Origin: Saccharopolyspora soli
GTDB lineage: Bacteria > Actinomycetota > Actinomycetes > Mycobacteriales > Pseudonocardiaceae
Assembly: GCF_022678645.1 (NCBI RefSeq)
Contig: NZ_JALBWV010000032.1
Span: forward strand, 1 to 64,000
DNA: 64,000 bases
Direction: 5' to 3'
The translations under genes were made by a program, and so were the position numbers. The notes below the pieces were generated by a model, which had not been told where the DNA came from, did no database searches, and was given only the letters and a program-made list of their open reading frames with translations. Below, piece by piece: positions 58,290-64,000 of the stretch; position 1 is the first letter of the stretch, and each line of letters starts with the position of its first letter.

Positions 58290-58481
58290 CCGATCATCTG
58301 CTCCGCCCGCTGCGGGTGCCCCGCAAAATACCGAGAACGCATGAGCAACCCTGCGTCAACCCCAGTCCTCCCCAACCGCACCTCAGGGGACCGTGACGCA
58401 AACCAGCCACCAGAAACCACGAGACGCGAGATTCGTGCAGGGCGCAACCATCACTGAAAAACGCGGAGAGGCGGTGCTGGC

Positions 58482-59249
58482 GTGTTGGAGGTGCACGAGC
58501 TGTCCGCCGGATATCGGCGCAGCACGGTGATTTCCGGTGTTTCGACCACTGTGGACACTGGTGGTTGGTTGGGCATCATCGGACCGAACGGGTCCGGCAA
58601 GTCGACGCTGTTGAAGGCCGTCGCGGGTCTGGTGCGCCACCAGGGACGCGTGCTGGTCGACGGCCGCCCGCTGGCCGTGCTGCGCCGCCGCGAACGTGCC
58701 CGAGCGGTCGGCTACGCGCCGCAGATCCCGCAGCTGCCGATCGGCCTGACCGTCACCGACTACGTGCTGCTCGGCCGCACTCCGCACCTCGGCATGCTGG
58801 GCCGGGAAGGCCCGGCCGACCTGGACGTGGTGCGCTCCCTGCTGGACCGCCTGGACCTCACGAGGCTGGCGGACCGCGTGTTGTCGACGCTGTCCGGCGG
58901 CGAACGCCAGCGCGCCGTGCTGGCCCGCGCGTTGGCCCAACGAGCCGGGGTGCTGCTGCTCGACGAACCCACTACCGGCCTGGACGTCGGACACGCCCAA
59001 GCGCTGCTCGACCTGGTCGACGAACTGCGCCGCGAGTTGGGCACCACGGTGGTCATGACGCTGCACGACCTCACGCTGGCCGCCCAGTACGCCGAACGCC
59101 TGCTCCTGCTCGACGCGGGACGCGTCGCCGCCGAAGGCACCCCGACCGAAGTCCTCACCCCGGCCGCCCTCGCCGAGCGCTACACGGCTCGTGTGACGGT
59201 CCTGCGCACCCCCGACGGCTTCCCGGTCATCGCCCCGATCCGAGGCTGA
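58482..59249 (+). CDS. btuD: vitamin B12 ABC transporter, ATPase
   Basis: 255 residues. Walker A GPNGSGKSTLLKAVAG, Q-loop GYAPQIPQLPIGLTVTDYVL, signature LSGGERQRAVLARALAQ, Walker B VLLLDEPTTGLD and switch His in MTLHDLTLAAQY: a complete BtuD/FepC-type ATPase. GTG start with gcggagaggcggtgctggc upstream. A 192-base gap separates it from btuC, unusual inside such an operon, with no gene in the gap. Confidence 0.92.
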   Translation: MLEVHELSAGYRRSTVISGVSTTVDTGGWLGIIGPNGSGKSTLLKAVAGLVRHQGRVLVDGRPLAVLRRRERARAVGYAPQIPQLPIGLTVTDYVLLGRTPHLGMLGREGPADLDVVRSLLDRLDLTRLADRVLSTLSGGERQRAVLARALAQRAGVLLLDEPTTGLDVGHAQALLDLVDELRRELGTTVVMTLHDLTLAAQYAERLLLLDAGRVAAEGTPTEVLTPAALAERYTARVTVLRTPDGFPVIAPIRG

Positions 59250-59289
59250 GGTTCCGTCACCCAAACCAATCCACGCACCCGCCAAGTGG

Positions 59290-60795
59290 TCAGGCGGTGG
59301 CGAAACGGGTCAGGACCGCTTCGGGCCGGACTGCCGGGAGTGCTCGGCGGAAGGCCCGGTAGTAGGCCAGTTCCTCCTTGGTGCGGAGTTGCGCGGCCTC
59401 GCCCTCTTCGGCGAGTTCGGTGTCCGTGACTCGGGATTCCCAGTACGGGGTGAGGAGATCTTGGGCTCCGCTGCCGGTTCCGAACTGGAGCTTTCGGCGC
59501 CACAGCAGGTCCTCGGGCAGCCAACCGGTGAACGCGCGACGCAGGTGGGCCTTCTCCACACCGTCTTCGAGCGACTTCATCCCGGACGGCAGGGACATCG
59601 CGTGGGCGATGACGTCGGTGTCCAGGAACGGGACGCGGGCCTCCAGGCCGTGCGCCATGGTGACGCGATCGCAGCGCTGCAGGTTGAGGCCGTGGAGTGC
59701 ACCGATGGTGCGGGCGAGTTCCGGTGCGAGGTCGTCGGCGTGCGACTGGTGGTAGTAGCCGTACCCGGCGAAGAGTTCGTCGGCGCCTTCCCCGGTCAGC
59801 ACCACTTTGACGCGCTGTGCCGCGAGTTCGGCCAGGAACCAGTTGGGCACCGCGCTGCGGATGAGGCTCGCGTCGAAGGACTCGACGGAGGCGATCACGT
59901 CGTCCAATGCGGCGATGGCCTGCTCGGCGTCGAAGATCGCCTCGTAGTGCTCGGTGCCGAGGTGTTCGGCTGCGGCGCGGGCGGCGAGCAGGTCCGGCGA
60001 GCCAGCGGTGCCAACCGCGAAGGTCCGCAACCGCTTGCCGCTCGCGGCGTACTCGGCCGCCGCGATGGCGGCGACGATGCTGGAGTCGAGGCCGCCGGAG
60101 AGGAACACGCCGACCTCGACATCGGCCATCAGGTGGCGGCGGACCGAGTCGATCAGCACCTCGCGGGTCGACTTCTCGGCGATCTCCGGGGCGAGCTCGT
60201 CCCAGTCGGGTAAGTCAGCGGGATCCGGCACCGGGTCGGCGAAGCGGACCAGTCCGGCCTCCGGGGTCCAGGAACACCCCGGCGGGAACGTCTCGACGGC
60301 GTGCTGCACGTCCGGCGGGAAGGCCCGCAGTTCCGAGGCGAAGTAATACGCGCCATCGACGTTCGCCCAGTACAGCGGCTTGATGCCCAGCCGGTCGCGG
60401 GCGGCGGTGAAGCGGCCGTCGGGTGTGGCCGCGCAGAACGCCCACATGCCCTGCAGCCGGTGCAACGCGGTCGGCCCGTGCTGCCGCAGCAGCGCCAGCG
60501 CGGATTCGCTGTCCGAGGAGGTGTTGAAGTTGTGCTCACCGAGGCATTCGCGCAGCGTGGTGTGGTTGTAGATCTCGCCGTTGCAGACCAGCGCCCAGCT
60601 GTCCGGCTCGCCCAGCGGCTGCCGTCCGCCGTCGAGGTCGACGATCGACAACCGGGTGTGCCCGAGCCAGGCATGCCCGCCGACTCTCCAGTGGTCGGTG
60701 TCGTCCGGGCCGCGGTGGGTGATCGCGGAGAGCATCCGCTCGCCAACGGCAGTCGGGTTCGTCGGGTGGTGGTAGAGGGCAGCTATTCCGCACAT
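59290..60795 (-). CDS. asnB: glutamine-hydrolysing asparagine synthase
   Basis: 501 residues from ATG 60795; Cys2 of MCGIAALYHH is the class II glutaminase nucleophile, which fixes the start. ITHRGPDDTDHWRVGGHAWL and GHTRLSIVDLDGGRQPLGEP follow. The synthase part has EVGVFLSGGLDSSIVAAIAA (ATP-pyrophosphatase SGGLDSS) and VVLTGEGADELFAGYGYYHQ. It converts aspartate and glutamine to asparagine. Shorter than E. coli AsnB, as many actinobacterial paralogues are. Divergent from an IclR regulator. Confidence 0.93.
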   Translation of the reverse strand: MCGIAALYHHPTNPTAVGERMLSAITHRGPDDTDHWRVGGHAWLGHTRLSIVDLDGGRQPLGEPDSWALVCNGEIYNHTTLRECLGEHNFNTSSDSESALALLRQHGPTALHRLQGMWAFCAATPDGRFTAARDRLGIKPLYWANVDGAYYFASELRAFPPDVQHAVETFPPGCSWTPEAGLVRFADPVPDPADLPDWDELAPEIAEKSTREVLIDSVRRHLMADVEVGVFLSGGLDSSIVAAIAAAEYAASGKRLRTFAVGTAGSPDLLAARAAAEHLGTEHYEAIFDAEQAIAALDDVIASVESFDASLIRSAVPNWFLAELAAQRVKVVLTGEGADELFAGYGYYHQSHADDLAPELARTIGALHGLNLQRCDRVTMAHGLEARVPFLDTDVIAHAMSLPSGMKSLEDGVEKAHLRRAFTGWLPEDLLWRRKLQFGTGSGAQDLLTPYWESRVTDTELAEEGEAAQLRTKEELAYYRAFRRALPAVRPEAVLTRFATA

Positions 60796-60827
60796 GGAAT
60801 TCGACCGTAGAAAGCGAGGGCTCAAAT

Positions 60828-60843
60828 AGCAACGATAGTTGCT
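60828..60843. promoter_or_regulatory. inverted repeat between asnB and iclR-type gene
   Basis: AGCAAC-GATA-GTTGCT in the 78-base divergent spacer, 33 bases from the asnB start and 31 from the regulator start. Probable IclR-family operator. Confidence 0.65.
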
Positions 60844-60873
60844 CCATACGCACGCACATGACAAGGTGGCACC

Positions 60874-61629
60874 GTGACCGCCGACAGCTTGAGCAGCGTC
60901 CAGCGAGCCTTGGACGTGCTGCGCGCGCTCGGCTCCGGTCCGCTGCGGGTGCAGTCCGTGGCGGAGGCGCTGGGAAAGGAGAAGACCCAGGTCTCCCGCA
61001 CCTTGAAGGTGCTGGCGGAGTCGGGATTCGTGGAACGGGACCCGGAAAGCCTGGAATACCGGTTGGGCTGGCAGCTCTTCGCGCTCGCGAGCGCGGCCAG
61101 CGACAGCAGGCTCCTGCAACAAGCATCGCCGGTGCTCCGACGACTCGTGCGCACGCTGGGCGAGGCGGCCTACCTGACAGTGCTCAGCGGCAACGCGGCC
61201 GTGACCGTGCTGGCGGAGCGCCCCGGACGAACCCTGCAAGCACATGAGCGGATCGGCCGACTCTCCCCGCTGAACTGCACGGCGAGCGGCCGAGCGTTGC
61301 TGATCGGACGACCGGACGACGAAGTCGAGATGCTGCTCGCGGCACAACCGGAACCAATGCCCGGCACCGAACGAGCGCCCCGCACGACGACAGCCGTACT
61401 GGACCGGCTGCACGCAGAGCGGGTCGCCGGGCACGGCATGGCGATCGAGGAGTCCGAGCCCGGACTGGTGGCAGTCGCGGCGCCGGTGCATGACTTCCAC
61501 GGCACGACGGTCGCGGCGGTCAACGTCTCCGCCCCGGCCTTCCGACTGCCTCCGGACGCTCGCGCGCCCGTCGTCACGGCCGTCGTCGACGCCGCTGCGC
61601 GGCTTTCACGCGCCCTCGGCGCTCCGTAG
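60874..61629 (+). CDS. IclR-family regulator
   Basis: 251 residues. N-terminal winged helix: SLSSVQRALDVLRALGSGPL, VQSVAEALGKEKTQVSRTLK and ESGFVERDPESLEYRLGWQL. The C-terminal GAF-like effector domain has LTVLSGNAAVTVLAERPGRT, LNCTASGRALLIG and a final GLVAVAAPVHDFHGTTVAAV. It probably controls the divergent asnB and itself through the 60828-60843 repeat. GTG start. Ligand unknown. Its stop lies two bases from the lgt stop. Confidence 0.9.
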   Translation: MTADSLSSVQRALDVLRALGSGPLRVQSVAEALGKEKTQVSRTLKVLAESGFVERDPESLEYRLGWQLFALASAASDSRLLQQASPVLRRLVRTLGEAAYLTVLSGNAAVTVLAERPGRTLQAHERIGRLSPLNCTASGRALLIGRPDDEVEMLLAAQPEPMPGTERAPRTTTAVLDRLHAERVAGHGMAIEESEPGLVAVAAPVHDFHGTTVAAVNVSAPAFRLPPDARAPVVTAVVDAAARLSRALGAP

Positions 61630-61631
61630 CC

Positions 61632-62681
61632 TCAGCCGCCCTCGCCGCGCCGATCGGCGCTACGCGCCTCCGCGCGCTCGCCGCCGCCGTCGGCATCGTC
61701 GGCATCATCGTCCTCGGCCTTGACCGCAGTCGCCTCCGGTTCCGCGGCCGCCTCCGGCTCCTCCGGAGTCGCTGCGGTGTCGTCATCACCGGGCATCGGC
61801 TTGCCGCGCAGCAGTTCGGGGTCTTCGCGCTTGCCGCGCACCAGCAGCAGGTACACCACCGCGCCCGCGAAGACGATCAGGGAGGTGAAGACGTTGATGC
61901 GGACGCCGAAGATGTGCGTGGCCTCGTCGGTGCGCATCATCTCGATCCACAGCCGTCCGGCGGTGTAGCCAGCGACGTAGAGCGCGAACACCCGGCCGTG
62001 GCCCATCCGGAACTTGCGGTCCGCCCAGATGACCAGCGCGCAGACGGCGAGGTTCCACAGCAGTTCGTACAGGAACGTCGGGTGCACCACGGTGATCGGC
62101 GTGTGGTCCAGCGCCACACCGGCGATGGGATCGGAAAGCCCGGTCTGCGGGTCGATGCGCCGGTAGATCTCCAGTCCCCACGGCAGGTTGGTCGGCGCGC
62201 CGTAGAGTTCCTGGTTGAACCAGTTGCCCAGGCGTCCGATGGCCTGCGCCAGGACGATGCCGGGCGCGACGGCGTCGGCAAAAGCGGGCAGCGGCACGCC
62301 CCGACGGCGGCAGCCGATCCAGGCGCCGAGCGCACCGAGCGCCACCGCGCCCCAGATGCCCAGGCCGCCTTCCCACACCTTCAGGGCGTCCAGCGGGTTG
62401 CGGTCCGGTCCGAAGTACTTCTGCCAGTCGGTGGCCACGTGGTAGAGCCGACCGCCGACCAGTCCGAACGGCACCGCGAACACCGCGATGTCGATGACCG
62501 TGCCCTCCCGGCCGCCCCGCGCCACCCAGCGACGGCTGCCCAACCAGACGGCCGCGATGATGCCAGCGATGATGCACAGCGCATAGGCGCGAAGCGGGAT
62601 CGGGCCGAGGTACCAAACCCCCTGGCTCGGGCTGGGGATGTTGGCCAGGAACGCGTTCGAGGCGGCGACCGGGGCATGCAC
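61632..62681 (-). CDS. lgt: prolipoprotein diacylglyceryl transferase
   Basis: About 349 residues from GTG 62681. It attaches diacylglycerol to the lipobox Cys of lipoproteins such as BtuF above. [20 protein letters not shown] starts the enzyme; [20 protein letters not shown] and the signature [20 protein letters not shown] follow, then [14 protein letters not shown] and [17 protein letters not shown]. Seven spans. The last ~70 residues are an acidic, low-complexity cytoplasmic tail ([20 protein letters not shown]) typical of actinobacterial Lgt. It sits after trpBA, as in many relatives. Confidence 0.95.
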   Translation of the reverse strand: MHAPVAASNAFLANIPSPSQGVWYLGPIPLRAYALCIIAGIIAAVWLGSRRWVARGGREGTVIDIAVFAVPFGLVGGRLYHVATDWQKYFGPDRNPLDALKVWEGGLGIWGAVALGALGAWIGCRRRGVPLPAFADAVAPGIVLAQAIGRLGNWFNQELYGAPTNLPWGLEIYRRIDPQTGLSDPIAGVALDHTPITVVHPTFLYELLWNLAVCALVIWADRKFRMGHGRVFALYVAGYTAGRLWIEMMRTDEATHIFGVRINVFTSLIVFAGAVVYLLLVRGKREDPELLRGKPMPGDDDTAATPEEPEAAAEPEATAVKAEDDDADDADGGGERAEARSADRRGEGG

Positions 62682-62829
62682 GCCGCTAACCGTATCTGGC
62701 GCCCCACGAAAGGTGAGCACCGCCCGGCCCCAACGCGCCGAACCCGCCGGTCATCCGGGCCTGCGCGGTCGAGGCGGCAGCTGGACGCCGTGGCCCCGCA
62801 CTACACGGAACGGGTCCGAAATCCGCTGT

Positions 62830-63624
62830 TCAGCGGGAGCGGACGCCGCGGGCGAGTTCCGCCGCCAGCTCGCGGACCCCGGCCGGGCCGTCCTGTTCGG
62901 CGCGCGTGACGAAAGCCGAGCCGACGATGACGCCGTCGGCGAAGCCCGCCACCTCGGCGGCCTGCTCGCCGGAGCGCACCCCGAGGCCGACGCCGATCGG
63001 CAGGTCGGTGTGCGCGCGGGTGCGCTGCACCAGCCCGGCCGCCTGCGCGCCGACGCTCTCGCGCGCACCGGTCACGCCCATCACCGACGTGGCGTACACG
63101 AAGCCGCTGCTGGCCTTGGCGGTCAGCGCCAGCCGTTCCTCCGTCGACGACGGCGCGACCAGGAAGATCCGGTCCAGGCCGTGCGCGTCGGTCGCGGCGA
63201 TCCAGTCCTCACCCTCGTCCGGGATCAGGTCCGGGGTGATCGCACCGAGCCCACCGGCGGCCTTGAGGTCGCGGGCGAAGGCGTCCGGGCCGTAGTGGTG
63301 CACCGGGTTCCAGTAGGTCATCACCACGGCGTGGCCACCGGCGTTCGCGATCGAGGACACCACGTCGAAGACGTCCCGCAGCCGGAACCCGGCGCGCAGC
63401 GCCTTGTCGCTGGCCGCCTGGATGGTCGGGCCGTCCATCACCGGGTCGGAGAACGGGATGCCGACCTCGACGATGTCGCAGCCCGTCGAACCACCGGTGC
63501 CGGTCAGCATCGCGTCGAACAGCTCCTTGGAGCCTTCGACGGTCGGGAACCCGGCGGGCAGGTAACCGATCAGGGCGGCCCGCTGTTCTTCCCGGCACGC
63601 CTGGAAAACCTCGCGCAGGTTCAC
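62830..63624 (-). CDS. trpA: tryptophan synthase alpha subunit
   Basis: 264 residues. [20 protein letters not shown] starts the barrel; [20 protein letters not shown] holds the catalytic Glu and Asp; [40 protein letters not shown] and [10 protein letters not shown], then [20 protein letters not shown] with the phosphate loop. It cleaves indole-glycerol phosphate and channels indole to TrpB. GTG 63624 overlaps the trpB stop by four bases. Confidence 0.96.
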   Translation of the reverse strand: MNLREVFQACREEQRAALIGYLPAGFPTVEGSKELFDAMLTGTGGSTGCDIVEVGIPFSDPVMDGPTIQAASDKALRAGFRLRDVFDVVSSIANAGGHAVVMTYWNPVHHYGPDAFARDLKAAGGLGAITPDLIPDEGEDWIAATDAHGLDRIFLVAPSSTEERLALTAKASSGFVYATSVMGVTGARESVGAQAAGLVQRTRAHTDLPIGVGLGVRSGEQAAEVAGFADGVIVGSAFVTRAEQDGPAGVRELAAELARGVRSR

Positions 63625-64000
63625 CGCGACTCCTCCTGTTGTTCCGCGCTGTCGACGAGCCCGAAGTACTTCGCCGCGGTGTCCATGTCCTTATCACCGC
63701 GCCCGGAGAGGTTGACCAGGATGATCGCCTCCGGGCCGAGCTCCTGGCCGAGCTTGAGCGCACCGGCCAGCGCGTGCGCGGACTCGATCGCCGGGATGAT
63801 GCCCTCGGTGCGGGAGAGCAGCCGGAACGCCTGCATGGCCTCGTCGTCGGTGATGGACCGGTACTCCGCGCGCCCGGTGTCCTTCAGGTAGGAGTGCTCG
63901 GGGCCCACTCCGGGGTAGTCCAGCCCGGCCGAGATCGAGTACGCCTCGATGACCTGGCCGTCGTCGTCCTGCAACAGGTACGAGCGGGCGCCGTGCAGCG
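63621..64000 (-). CDS. trpB: tryptophan synthase beta subunit, C-terminal part
   Basis: The last ~125 codons; the 5' part lies beyond the window. [60 protein letters not shown] and the closing PLP-site region [20 protein letters not shown] identify TrpB. It condenses indole with serine, PLP-dependent. Coupled to trpA by overlap. Confidence 0.96.
   Translation of the reverse strand, partial: LHGARSYLLQDDDGQVIEAYSISAGLDYPGVGPEHSYLKDTGRAEYRSITDDEAMQAFRLLSRTEGIIPAIESAHALAGALKLGQELGPEAIILVNLSGRGDKDMDTAAKYFGLVDSAEQQEESR

Overview
This is a 64 kb stretch of a high-GC actinobacterial chromosome. Codon use, the frequent GTG starts and the gene families (SigF with an RsbW-type anti-sigma factor, VKOR plus DsbA, HelR-like ATPase, pyk-tesB pair, actinobacterial sulfur leader peptide) point to Pseudonocardiaceae, most likely Saccharopolyspora or a relative. 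That placement is inference from protein character, not from a database search. No rRNA, tRNA, CRISPR array, intact transposase or phage gene was seen. The first ~145 bases are an almost pure C run that cuts the end of a tesB gene and look like a sequence or assembly artefact.

Layout. 0-7 kb: tesB fragment, FCD-type GntR regulator, a 49-residue membrane peptide, an orphan ATP-dependent DNA ligase, a DsbA/VKOR disulfide pair, and an rsbW-sigF operon behind its own SigF-type promoter; a 292 bp MITE-like element touches the end of sigF; an M23 peptidase follows with a structured leader. 7-14 kb: a cysteine-type leader peptide and a TauE/SafE exporter, then a UDP-sulfoquinovose-synthase-like enzyme, GtrA, a membrane/GT2 glycosyltransferase fusion and a sugar epimerase, which look like a glycolipid or cell-surface glycan locus. 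14-20 kb: SRPBCC protein, a split Tm-1-like gene pair, small proteins, acyl-CoA dehydrogenase with a divergent TetR regulator. 20-26 kb: a tandem glycine riboswitch ahead of gcvT, then glyA, a CycA-like permease and bioB.

26-35 kb is the disturbed part: YdcF gene with an 18 bp perfect palindrome near its start, a headless GntR gene, an XRE regulator gene between two direct repeats that each carry a hairpin and the 3' end of a response regulator gene, then the intact two-component system, a DedA gene, a Rieske ferredoxin remnant coupled to its reductase, a second DedA gene, PBP4, and a deletion scar that fuses a beheaded lysE to a beheaded lrp.

35-49 kb: pyk-tesB, VanZ, DUF2461, an amidohydrolase/GntR/MatC transporter group, a large LuxR ATPase regulator, a transglycosylase, a gluconate permease with an FCD regulator, and HelR. 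49-64 kb: gltBD, a cobalamin riboswitch with btuFCD, asnB and IclR, then lgt, trpA and the end of trpB. Much of this is central nitrogen, glycine, B12 and tryptophan metabolism under recognisable RNA control. The most unusual material is the repeat-flanked XRE cassette, the MITE-like element, the lysE/lrp scar, the truncated ferredoxin and the leader RNAs.
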